A DNA stretch of 64,000 nucleotides from JBPYCR01 sp051846915 (GTDB taxonomy: Bacteria; Bacillota; Bacilli; Bacillales; Amphibacillaceae), in the NCBI RefSeq assembly GCF_051846915.1, contig NZ_JBPYCR010000013.1, positions 1 through 64,000 of the forward strand, written 5' to 3'. The stretch's first letter is position 1; every line of letters begins with the position of its first letter. The notes below the pieces were generated by a model. That model was not told where the DNA came from. It saw nothing but the letters and a program-made list of their open reading frames with translations, and did not search any database. Below, one piece after another: positions 1-7,775 of this stretch. A program made the translations under genes and the position numbers.

Positions 1-127
1 ATTCCTTTATCTTAGGGTATATGGGAATGTTCGATTAAAACCGCCACTTTGCGTGGCGACATCGAACCACCAGCTTTGAGCTGGCGCAGTCGCTACGTTT
101 CTAGGCAGGGCGCTTGCGCTTTTCTTA
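1..127 (-). repeat. Structured Bacillaceae repeat, copy A (cut by window edge)
   Basis: Reverse complement of the 5' part of the repeat at 18649-19099. The two copies are identical over about 125 bases except for one five-base block (76-80). It contains a nested hairpin with 7-bp outer arms (30-36 and 62-68) and a 6-bp inner stem capped by a five-base loop. It ends at the shared motif cttgcgcttttctt. The window starts inside the element, so its full length is unknown. Confidence 0.85.
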
Positions 128-193
128 TATGACAACGGGAATTGTTGACTTCCAAAAGCTCGATTTTGTTGGAGAGCATCAAATACCTCAACC

Positions 194-234
194 AAAACGC
201 ACATCATTTAATGAATAAATGATGTGCGTTTTTT
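194..234 (+). terminator. Strong intrinsic terminator upstream of dacB
   Basis: A perfect 17-bp inverted repeat (194-210 with 216-232) has a five-base loop and is followed by a T run. The A run on the left arm makes it potentially bidirectional. It separates dacB from whatever lies upstream of the window. Confidence 0.85.
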
Positions 235-270
235 AGTGCTTATGGCATGTGTAAATAAAGTAATCTTTAA

Positions 271-298
271 TCATAACGTCAATGTACAAGCATAAAAT
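271..298 (+). promoter_or_regulatory. Candidate SigE promoter of dacB
   Basis: A TCATAAC -35-like element and a CATAAAAT -10-like element are separated by 13 bases and lie 35 bases before the dacB start. This resembles the SigE consensus, and dacB is a SigE gene in B. subtilis. The spacer is one base short of the usual 14-15. Confidence 0.4.
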
Positions 299-333
299 AT
301 GGTAGGGATTAATACTACGGGAGGAAGCCTACT

Positions 334-1431
334 ATGCGTATTTCTTTATGCTTTATTTTTCTATTATTTATAGTCTTGTATTTTCCCGGTTTTGTTCAAG
401 CATCTGTCGATGTATCGGCTAATAATGCTGTTCTTATGGAGCAATCAACCGGTAGGGTGTTATATGAAAAGCAAGCACATGAAAAAAAACCGATTGCAAG
501 CATTACGAAGGTAATGACCGCAATAATAGCAATTGAATCAGGTCAAATGGATAAAAAAGTAAAAACGAGCAGACGTGCAATTTATACGGAAGGTTCTTCT
601 ATTTATTTGGAACAAGGAGAAAAGATGAAACTTGAAGATCTTGTTTATGGATTGATGTTACGTTCAGGCAACGATGCGGCAGTTGCGATAAGTGAGCAAG
701 TAGGAGGAAGTGTTGAGGGATTTGTATATTTAATGAATGAAAAGGCAAAATGGCTCGGCATGACAAATACAAACTTTACAAATCCGCACGGACTTCATGA
801 CGATTCTCATTTCTCAACAGCTTATGATATGGCATTATTAATGCAATATGCGATGAATAATGAACAATTCAAAAAAATATCCGGCACTATCACTCATACC
901 GCTGACAATAGATCTTATGCATGGAAAAATAAAAATAAATTATTGACGTATTACTACGATCATTGTACGGGAGGGAAAACCGGATTTACTAAAAAATCAG
1001 GACGGACATTGCTTACAACTGCCAAAAAAGACGATTTTGAATTAATTGCGGTTACGTTAAATGCTTCGGATGATTGGCGTGATCATATCCAAATGTTTGA
1101 ATGGGGCTATAAAAATTTCAAGCTTCGTTCGCTGGAAAACAGAGAGGAGATTAATTTTAAATTAAAAGAAACAAACGATCTTTTTACTGGGTATTTACAA
1201 GAACCTGTATATTATCCTTTAACAGATGACGAATATTCACATGTTCATTCTTATATCCGACCAGACGATAAAACCACTCAAGGTGTTTTGGGTCAAATGA
1301 TATTTTCACTAAAATCTAAACCAATTCATCAGACAACAGTTTACAGCAATCCGCCACGGCTAGATCGTAATTATAGTACATCTTTTTTTCGGATAATAAA
1401 AAGCATCGCGGGGTTGGAGATAAATGGTTAA
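334..1431 (+). CDS. dacB: D-alanyl-D-alanine carboxypeptidase (sporulation PBP5*-type)
   Basis: Serine peptidase S11 family enzyme of 365 residues that trims the terminal D-Ala from peptidoglycan stem peptides. An N-terminal signal sequence (about 1-23) places it outside the membrane. The three penicillin-binding motifs are present: SxxK as SITK at 56-59, SGN at 111-113 and KTG at 215-217. The start follows a GGGAGGA ribosome-binding site. Its last eight bases overlap spmA. The dacB-spmA-spmB order matches the mother-cell operon of B. subtilis, where it sets cortex cross-linking and spore core dehydration. The homologous dacF is less likely, because dacF neighbours spoIIA. Confidence 0.96.
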   Translation: MRISLCFIFLLFIVLYFPGFVQASVDVSANNAVLMEQSTGRVLYEKQAHEKKPIASITKVMTAIIAIESGQMDKKVKTSRRAIYTEGSSIYLEQGEKMKLEDLVYGLMLRSGNDAAVAISEQVGGSVEGFVYLMNEKAKWLGMTNTNFTNPHGLHDDSHFSTAYDMALLMQYAMNNEQFKKISGTITHTADNRSYAWKNKNKLLTYYYDHCTGGKTGFTKKSGRTLLTTAKKDDFELIAVTLNASDDWRDHIQMFEWGYKNFKLRSLENREEINFKLKETNDLFTGYLQEPVYYPLTDDEYSHVHSYIRPDDKTTQGVLGQMIFSLKSKPIHQTTVYSNPPRLDRNYSTSFFRIIKSIAGLEING

Positions 1432-2017
1432 CATCATTTGGGCGTGCATGGCCATGATCGGCATTATTTATGCGATGTTCAATGGGACGATGGAGCAGGT
1501 GAATAACGCCTTATTTGAAAGTGCCGGAGAAGCGGTGACACTTTCGATCGGACTTATTAGCATATTAGTGTTTTGGCTAGGGATAATGAATATCGCTGAA
1601 AAAGCAGGTATATTAAAAGTTTTGACATCAATTTTCAAGCCAATTGTCATTCGATTATTTCCGGAAATACCGAAAGATCATCCGACACTTGGATATATTT
1701 TATCGAATATAACTGCAAATTTATTTGGATTGGGAAACGCTGCTACACCGATGGGAATTAAAGCAATGGAGCAAATGAAACAACTCAGCGGCACAGATAA
1801 AGCATCCAGGTCGATGATTACTTTTTTAGCATTAAACACTTCGAGTTTAACCATTATTCCAACAACTGTTATTGCAATAAGAATGCAACACCACTCTGCT
1901 TCCCCGACTGAAATTGTCGGCACTACCATCCTTGCAACGATATGCTCAACAATAGGAGCTATTTGTGTTGACCGTCTATTTTACAAAATGAATAAAAGTA
2001 AATATGGAGGGGATTAG
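1424..2017 (+). CDS. spmA: Spore maturation protein A
   Basis: Integral membrane protein of 197 residues with hydrophobic segments and the nucleoside-transporter 'gate' domain shared by SpmA and SpmB. Spm proteins are needed for full dehydration of the spore core, and their transported substrate is not established. The start ATG lies inside the end of dacB. The GGAG before it is within dacB, so translation is probably coupled. Length agrees with the B. subtilis protein (196). Confidence 0.96.
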   Translation: MVNIIWACMAMIGIIYAMFNGTMEQVNNALFESAGEAVTLSIGLISILVFWLGIMNIAEKAGILKVLTSIFKPIVIRLFPEIPKDHPTLGYILSNITANLFGLGNAATPMGIKAMEQMKQLSGTDKASRSMITFLALNTSSLTIIPTTVIAIRMQHHSASPTEIVGTTILATICSTIGAICVDRLFYKMNKSKYGGD

Positions 2018-2018
2018 G

Positions 2019-2549
2019 TTGAGCGTAATCACAACAATCAGTACGTGGCTCATTCCATGTTTTATTTTAATCGTTTTACTCGTTGCGACGTGGAAAAAAG
2101 TGCCGACGTACGAATTGTTTGCAGAAGGAGGAAAAGAAGGTGTGAAGATGGCATTTTCCTTGCTTCCTTTTCTAGTAGGCATGATTGTATCTATTTCCAT
2201 TCTTAGAAGCTCCGGAGCGTTGGAAGCTTTTATTCATTTTATCGCTCCAGCCCTTTCCCTCGTCGGTATCCCGGCGGAAATTGTTCCACTAGCTCTTGTG
2301 CGGCCGATATCAGGAACAGCGGCACTCGGTATGACGACAGAACTCATAGATCACTATGGTCCGGATTCATTTCTCGGCAGACTAGCCTCTACAATGCAAG
2401 GAAGTACCGACACAACCTTGTATATAATTACTATTTATTTTGGTGCTGTCGGAATTAAAAAAATGGGGTACGCACTAAAGGTTGGACTAATTGCTGATTT
2501 AATTGGTATAATAGCGTCCATAGTAGTAGTAAATATCATATTCGGGTAA
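2019..2549 (+). CDS. spmB: Spore maturation protein B
   Basis: Membrane protein of 176 residues with a gate domain, partner of SpmA. I chose the TTG at 2019 because GGAGGGG (2007-2012) sits the right distance before it and the resulting length matches family members (about 178). An in-frame ATG at 2004 has no ribosome-binding site and would overlap spmA. The start lies one base after the spmA stop codon. A palindromic hairpin follows the gene. Confidence 0.95.
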   Translation: MSVITTISTWLIPCFILIVLLVATWKKVPTYELFAEGGKEGVKMAFSLLPFLVGMIVSISILRSSGALEAFIHFIAPALSLVGIPAEIVPLALVRPISGTAALGMTTELIDHYGPDSFLGRLASTMQGSTDTTLYIITIYFGAVGIKKMGYALKVGLIADLIGIIASIVVVNIIFG

Positions 2550-2555
2550 AATTAG

Positions 2556-2582
2556 AAGCGTTAATCTAGATTAACGCTTTCA
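2556..2582 (+). terminator. Terminator-like palindrome after spmB
   Basis: Perfect 10-bp arms (2556-2565 and 2570-2579) flank a four-base loop. The T run is short, so termination may be leaky into rluB. Confidence 0.5.
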
Positions 2583-2606
2583 TTATGGAAAAAATAGGTG
2601 ATATTA

Positions 2607-3350
2607 ATGAGTGAATCGTTGGAACGATTGCAGAAAGTTATAGCTCAAAGTGGGATTACTTCTAGAAGAAAAGCTGAGCAATTCATTCTTGATGGAAGAG
2701 TGAAAGTAAACGATGAAGTAACGACAGTACTTGGAACAAAAGTTTCCCTAAAAGATAAAATCGTTGTAGACGGGGTCCCGTTGGAAAAGGAAGCTCCAGT
2801 TTATTATATGTTGTACAAGCCAAAAGGCGTTATATCGAGTGTAAAAGATGATAAAAACAGGAAAGTAGTTATGGACTATTTGGCAGGTATTGATGAACGT
2901 GTATTTCCAATCGGGAGACTCGATTATGATACGTCAGGACTTATTTTGCTAACAAACGACGGCGAATTTGCACATTTATTGATGCATCCAAAACATGAAA
3001 TTAAAAAAGTGTATATGGCCAAAATAAAGGGTATTCCTTCCAAGAAAGAACTATCTCGATTAAGGAAGGGTGTTATATCAAATAACGAGCGCCTCAAAGC
3101 GATCGATTATAATATCGTGTCAACTGACAAGAAAGCAAATTCAACCGTTTTGGAAATAACGTTGCATGAGGGAAAAAATAGGCATGTTAAACGAATGATG
3201 GAGCAACTAGGTTATCCAGTTTTAAAATTGAAAAGAGAAAAATATGGCATGTTAACACTTAAAGGCCTTAAAACGGGAACATATCGAGAGTTGACACCAT
3301 ATGAAGTGAAGCAAATGAGAAACATGGCAAATCAAAATGTTAAACAATAG
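2607..3350 (+). CDS. rluB: 23S rRNA pseudouridine synthase RluB
   Basis: RsuA/RluB family enzyme of 247 residues that makes pseudouridine in helix 93 of 23S rRNA (E. coli position 2605). An N-terminal S4 RNA-binding domain (about 4-50) precedes the catalytic domain, where the GRLDYDTSGLILLTNDG motif carries the catalytic aspartate. The ATG at 2607 follows AGGTG at 2596-2600. A GTG at 2598 is also in frame but would overlap that site. The gene sits directly before resA, as in B. subtilis. Confidence 0.95.
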   Translation: MSESLERLQKVIAQSGITSRRKAEQFILDGRVKVNDEVTTVLGTKVSLKDKIVVDGVPLEKEAPVYYMLYKPKGVISSVKDDKNRKVVMDYLAGIDERVFPIGRLDYDTSGLILLTNDGEFAHLLMHPKHEIKKVYMAKIKGIPSKKELSRLRKGVISNNERLKAIDYNIVSTDKKANSTVLEITLHEGKNRHVKRMMEQLGYPVLKLKREKYGMLTLKGLKTGTYRELTPYEVKQMRNMANQNVKQ

Positions 3351-3401
3351 ACAAACATCGCACCACCTATCAATGATACAATGGCTGTGGGAGTGATTAG
3401 C

Positions 3402-3980
3402 TTGAACATGGAAGAAGTTAGAAAAAAGAAAAAAGGACGAATTAAAAGACGCTTGTTTTTCAGAACAGTCGTTTTGGTTGTGTTACTAGCTGCAGTAGCT
3501 TTCGCTCTATTTTCCAATTTTAATAAGGATAAGACAGTTTATGACGTGGGTGATAAAGCTCCTGATTTCAAATTACAGCAAATAAGTGAAAACAATGAAT
3601 TGGAGACCATTCAATTAAGTGATCTAGAAGGTAAAGGTGTTATGCTTAACTTCTGGGCGACATACTGTAAACCTTGCGAGGCAGAAATGCCCTTTATGCA
3701 AAAATTATATCCGGAATATAAGGATAGAGGAATTGAGATCGTAGCGGTTAGTCTGGATGCCACTGAATTGGTAATCGACAGATTCATTGATAAGTACGAC
3801 CTAACCTTTCCAGTCCCGCATGATAAAAAAAATCAAGTGAGCGACAAATATAAAGTAGGGCCTATACCTAGCACGTTTTTTATTAGCCCGGAAGGTATCA
3901 TTGTGGAAAAGATAGAAGGTGCCCTAACACTGGAACGACTGGAAGGCTATTTTCAAGAAATAGAGCCAAAGCAGAATTAG
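3402..3980 (+). CDS. resA: Thiol-disulfide oxidoreductase ResA
   Basis: Membrane-anchored thioredoxin-fold protein (192 residues from the TTG at 3402). It reduces apocytochrome c cysteines outside the cell before heme attachment. It has one N-terminal membrane segment (about 20-40), a redox-active CKPC at 89-92 in a WATYCKPCE context, and a cis-proline site (GPIPSTF). The TTG start follows GGGAGTGA. An ATG at 3408 is an alternative, and the ATG at 3381 lacks a binding site. It is the first gene of resABC. Confidence 0.94.
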   Translation: MNMEEVRKKKKGRIKRRLFFRTVVLVVLLAAVAFALFSNFNKDKTVYDVGDKAPDFKLQQISENNELETIQLSDLEGKGVMLNFWATYCKPCEAEMPFMQKLYPEYKDRGIEIVAVSLDATELVIDRFIDKYDLTFPVPHDKKNQVSDKYKVGPIPSTFFISPEGIIVEKIEGALTLERLEGYFQEIEPKQN

Positions 3981-3997
3981 TATTGTGAGGGATTTGA

Positions 3998-5647
3998 ATG
4001 AATAAAATAAAGTGTGAATGCGGGCATGTGAATCCAGAAGGTACCGTACTTTGTGAAGCTTGCGGTAAACCGATAGAGGAAAACCAGCATATTGATGGCA
4101 ATAATGATAAGAAGTTATTGAATATGCGTTATGACGGAACTGCTCGAAGGTCACAAACTTACAATAAATCAATTATTGATAAAACATGGAGTTTTTTTTC
4201 ATCCGTTAAAGTAGGCGTTTGGTTAATTGTACTTGCTCTAATCGGTTCGGCTATCGGCTCAATTTTCCCCCAAGAAATGTACATACCTGCCGATGCTGTT
4301 TCACGAGAACCTTCGATATTTTATGAAGCACGATATGGGTTGTTCGGTAAAGTGTTTTATCAACTGGGCTTTCATAACCTTTATAGTTCCTGGTGGTACA
4401 TGCTGTTAATTGCGCTCATCGGTGTCTCCCTCGTTATTTGCAGTCTTGACCGCGTTGTACCATTGTATAAAGCGTTAAAAATGCAAAAGGCTAAACGTCA
4501 TAAAACGTTTTTAAGCAGACAGCGTTTATTTAGCGAAACAGATGTCGTATCAAATAAAGATAAAAAAACGGTGATCGAGCGGCTTAAAAAACAACGCTAT
4601 CGCGTGCGGGATGAAGATGGCCATATTTTAGCCGAAAAAGGGCGATTCTCAAGATGGGGGCCGTACGTTAATCATATTGGATTAATTATTATTTTAGCGG
4701 CTGCTTTATTACGCATGACCCCTTTTTTATTTCTTGATGAGTATGTTTGGATTCGTGAAGGGGAAGAACTGGCTATCCCTGGAACGGACAGTGAATATTT
4801 TATCAAAAATGAAAAATTTACGGTTGAATATTATGATGAAAATGATGAGCGATTTAAAGATGCCCTTGAAAAAGAAGGCGCAATGGTTGCCAAAAACTAT
4901 CAGACAGATGCGATTATTTATAAGGCAAAAGAATCTTCTTTAACCGGAGCGAAACCAGAATTAGAAAAAGTCGTACAAGGACAGATTAGAATGAATCAGC
5001 CAATTAAGTTTGACGGCTATACGATTTATCAATCAGGCTATCAGGAAAACGAATTTACAAACATGACGTTTAAGATTCATGAAACGGACGATGAAGAGGA
5101 GAAGGCAATCGATACCGTTACAATTGAACTTACTTCGCCGAAAACAGAATATGAACTGGAAGATGGTTCAAAACTTGTTGTCGACCAGTACTATCCGGAT
5201 TACTACCTTGATAATGGCGAACCAAGATCGGAATCCAAATATCCTAGAAATCCCGCATTTGTATTTTTCTATTATCCTTCTGGAGAAGAGGAACCAGAAG
5301 TTAGCTTTGTTGGGATTGGAAAAAACATTGACGCTACTGGTGAAAACGACTATAAATTGGGGATTGTAGATTTTGAAATGCACAATGTCAGCGGACTTAC
5401 TGTACGCAAGGATTATACGTTGCCGCTATTTGGACTGGGAGCACTAATATTTATGATTGGTGTTGTACAGGGAATGTATTGGCAGCATCGTAGAATTTGG
5501 ATCAACCCTACTGGTGAAGGTGTTTTACTCGCTGCACATACGAATAAAAACTGGTTTGGTGTGAAAAAAGATATCGAAAAAGCGGTAGCAGATACGAATA
5601 TTAATATGGTCGTCGATCAACAGGAATTGGAAGAAGATCAGAAGTAA
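3998..5647 (+). CDS. resB: Cytochrome c biogenesis protein ResB
   Basis: Membrane protein of 549 residues. With ResC it forms the system II heme exporter and cytochrome c synthase. The N-terminus has paired cysteines (C6/C8 and C19/C22) in a short zinc-ribbon-like segment, followed by membrane helices near 65-85, 125-145 and 225-245. A large extracytoplasmic domain and a last helix near 480-500 follow. The same cysteine-rich head occurs in Bacillus ResB. It starts 17 bases after resA. Confidence 0.95.
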   Translation: MNKIKCECGHVNPEGTVLCEACGKPIEENQHIDGNNDKKLLNMRYDGTARRSQTYNKSIIDKTWSFFSSVKVGVWLIVLALIGSAIGSIFPQEMYIPADAVSREPSIFYEARYGLFGKVFYQLGFHNLYSSWWYMLLIALIGVSLVICSLDRVVPLYKALKMQKAKRHKTFLSRQRLFSETDVVSNKDKKTVIERLKKQRYRVRDEDGHILAEKGRFSRWGPYVNHIGLIIILAAALLRMTPFLFLDEYVWIREGEELAIPGTDSEYFIKNEKFTVEYYDENDERFKDALEKEGAMVAKNYQTDAIIYKAKESSLTGAKPELEKVVQGQIRMNQPIKFDGYTIYQSGYQENEFTNMTFKIHETDDEEEKAIDTVTIELTSPKTEYELEDGSKLVVDQYYPDYYLDNGEPRSESKYPRNPAFVFFYYPSGEEEPEVSFVGIGKNIDATGENDYKLGIVDFEMHNVSGLTVRKDYTLPLFGLGALIFMIGVVQGMYWQHRRIWINPTGEGVLLAAHTNKNWFGVKKDIEKAVADTNINMVVDQQELEEDQK

Positions 5648-5729
5648 CTACGATAAAAAAACAGAACACAAAAATGTAAATCATTACCGAAAGTATTCTG
5701 TTTTGTTTCAGCGATAAAGGAGGATCTTC

Positions 5730-6929
5730 ATGGAAAATTTATACAGTATTAGCAGTACGGCACTTTATACAGCGTTTGTTCTGTATTTAATTGCTACATT
5801 CTTTTTTGGTGCTACGATTCGCGATAAAAATAAAAATCAAATGGATGGGCGACGCGGTAAAGCAGCGTCCATTGGAATTACCATTACAATAATTGGTTTC
5901 CTGGCGCAAATTGTTTATGTAATTACCCGGTGGATGGCAAGTGGACATGCACCAGTCAGCAACATGTTTGAGTTTATGACATTTTTTGGAATGTGCATGG
6001 TGTTGGCATTTATTATCTTGTATTTCATTTATCGTCTGACAGTTTTAGGGTTATTTGCACTTCCGATTGCATTAGTCGTCATTGCTTACGCAAGTATGTT
6101 CCCAAGGGAAATTGCTCCACTTGTTCCTTCCTTGCAGAGCCATTGGTTGTATATACATGTAACAACCGTCTCTCTGGGGAACGCTATTTTATCACTAAGC
6201 TTTGTGACTGCCTTAATTTATTTAACAAGGCAGGTTGATCAAACTACACTTAATAAACGAAGCGCTTGGTTGGAGGCAATATTATACACAATCGTCGTGG
6301 CTATAGGGTTTGTTGTCATCACAACAACCTTTAATGTGATGGGATACAACGCACAATTTGAATATCCTTCCGGTAATGGAACAATTGTTTCCAATTATCA
6401 TTTACCAGCGATTGCGGGTCCGAATGGCGGTGTATTAATAACAGAAGGGGCTATGGCTCCATTGTTTGAAACACCGAGTTGGATGCATGGTGCTGATGCC
6501 GGTCGAAAATTTAATACGGTTGTTTGGTCTGTAATTGTAGGAACTATTTTATATGGGTTGATTCGCTTGTTTACCAGGAAGCGAATTGGTGCAGCGATCC
6601 AGCCACTTTTGAGAAAAGCGAAACCGGATTTATTAGATGAAATTACGTATCGTGCAGTAGCGATTGGATTTCCAGTATTTACGCTTGGCGGTCTTATTTT
6701 TGCAGCCATTTGGGCGCAAATAGCGTGGGATCGTTTCTGGGGTTGGGACCCTAAGGAAGTCTGGGCACTTATAACGTGGTTTTTCTATGCAGCATTTTTG
6801 CATTTAAGATTGTCACGCGGTTGGCACGGAGAGAAATCGGCATGGTTAGCTGTTGGCGGATTTGCGATTATTATGTTTAATCTGGTTGCTGTAAACCTTG
6901 TATTGGCAGGTCTGCATTCTTATGCATAA
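5730..6929 (+). CDS. resC: Cytochrome c biogenesis protein ResC (CcsA family)
   Basis: Polytopic membrane protein of 399 residues of the heme-handling CcmF/CcsA family. The tryptophan-rich WWD signature (WGWDPKEVW) lies at 337-345, flanked by histidines expected to bind heme. AAAGGAGGA precedes the ATG. It is separated from resB by 82 bases containing a weak hairpin, and followed by a terminator before resDE. It works with ResB to export heme and attach it to cytochromes such as QcrC. Confidence 0.95.
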   Translation: MENLYSISSTALYTAFVLYLIATFFFGATIRDKNKNQMDGRRGKAASIGITITIIGFLAQIVYVITRWMASGHAPVSNMFEFMTFFGMCMVLAFIILYFIYRLTVLGLFALPIALVVIAYASMFPREIAPLVPSLQSHWLYIHVTTVSLGNAILSLSFVTALIYLTRQVDQTTLNKRSAWLEAILYTIVVAIGFVVITTTFNVMGYNAQFEYPSGNGTIVSNYHLPAIAGPNGGVLITEGAMAPLFETPSWMHGADAGRKFNTVVWSVIVGTILYGLIRLFTRKRIGAAIQPLLRKAKPDLLDEITYRAVAIGFPVFTLGGLIFAAIWAQIAWDRFWGWDPKEVWALITWFFYAAFLHLRLSRGWHGEKSAWLAVGGFAIIMFNLVAVNLVLAGLHSYA

Positions 6930-6956
6930 TACATTGAAAAAATAACCTATTAATGA

Positions 6957-6995
6957 ACATGATATCTTCCGCTTTAAGGAAGATGTCATGTTTCT
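6957..6995 (+). terminator. Terminator between resC and resD
   Basis: A 13-bp stem with one G-T pair (6958-6970 with 6978-6990), a seven-base loop and a following T-rich tract. It divides resABC from resDE. Confidence 0.7.
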
Positions 6996-7058
6996 ACTTA
7001 TACTTTTACTCGTAGTTCGTTTATACTGAAAGAAGAATGAGTTGGAGGAGGATCCTAA

Positions 7059-7775
7059 ATGCCCGAAAATACATCCGTATTAGTAGTTGATGATGAAGAT
7101 AGAATTCGAAGGTTGCTCCGTATGTACCTGGAAAGAGAAGGTTATACCGTCGAAGAATCAGACAATGGGACCGACGCCCTTCATATGGCATTGTCAAATG
7201 ATTATGATGTTATATTACTTGATATAATGATGCCTGGAATGGATGGAATAGAAGTGTGTCAAGCGTTGAGAGAGGAAAAGAATACACCTGTTATTATGCT
7301 CACTGCTAAAGGGGAAGAATCGAACCGTGTGCAAGGGTTTGAAGTGGGAACAGATGATTATATTGTTAAACCTTTTAGTCCAAGAGAAGTTGTCTTACGT
7401 GTAAAGGCTGTACTTAGAAGAACTTCAGATGCAAAATATAATAAAGATATGACGCAATCAGCAAATTTGCTAGCATTTCCCGAGCTAACAATTGATCTTG
7501 ATGCATACCGTGTTACTTCAAACGGTAAAGAAATTAGCTTAACACCGAAAGAATATGAATTACTATGTTTCTTAGCGAAGGCTCCTGATAAAGTGTTTAA
7601 ACGGGAGGATTTATTAAAAGAAGTCTGGGAATATGAGTTCTTTGGGGATTTGCGTACGGTTGATACACACGTAAAACGATTACGCGAAAAATTAGCAAGT
7701 GTTTCCAAAGAAGCTGCGAAAATGATTGTAACTGTTTGGGGCGTTGGATATAAACTTGAGGTAGATGATGCATAA
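7059..7775 (+). CDS. resD: Two-component response regulator ResD
   Basis: OmpR/PhoB-type regulator of 238 residues. The receiver domain (about 5-120) has the acidic pocket DD at 11-12, the phospho-acceptor D55 and K104. The C-terminal winged-helix DNA-binding domain covers about 135-235. GGAGGA lies upstream of the ATG. The product is known to control aerobic and anaerobic respiration genes in B. subtilis, including resABC and cytochrome genes. Its stop codon overlaps the resE start by one base. Confidence 0.96.
   Translation: MPENTSVLVVDDEDRIRRLLRMYLEREGYTVEESDNGTDALHMALSNDYDVILLDIMMPGMDGIEVCQALREEKNTPVIMLTAKGEESNRVQGFEVGTDDYIVKPFSPREVVLRVKAVLRRTSDAKYNKDMTQSANLLAFPELTIDLDAYRVTSNGKEISLTPKEYELLCFLAKAPDKVFKREDLLKEVWEYEFFGDLRTVDTHVKRLREKLASVSKEAAKMIVTVWGVGYKLEVDDA

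Noticed and set aside
7..207. Minus-strand ORF of 66 codons
   Set aside because: It runs through repeat copy A and its hairpins, has no ribosome-binding site and no family resemblance. It is an artefact of the GC-rich repeat.
129..218. Plus-strand ORF of 29 codons starting MTTGIVDF
   Set aside because: No ribosome-binding site. It starts at the repeat edge and ends inside a perfect terminator stem.
5079..5369. Plus-strand ORF of 96 codons inside resB
   Set aside because: Out-of-frame reading of the resB extracytoplasmic region, with a highly basic, low-complexity product.
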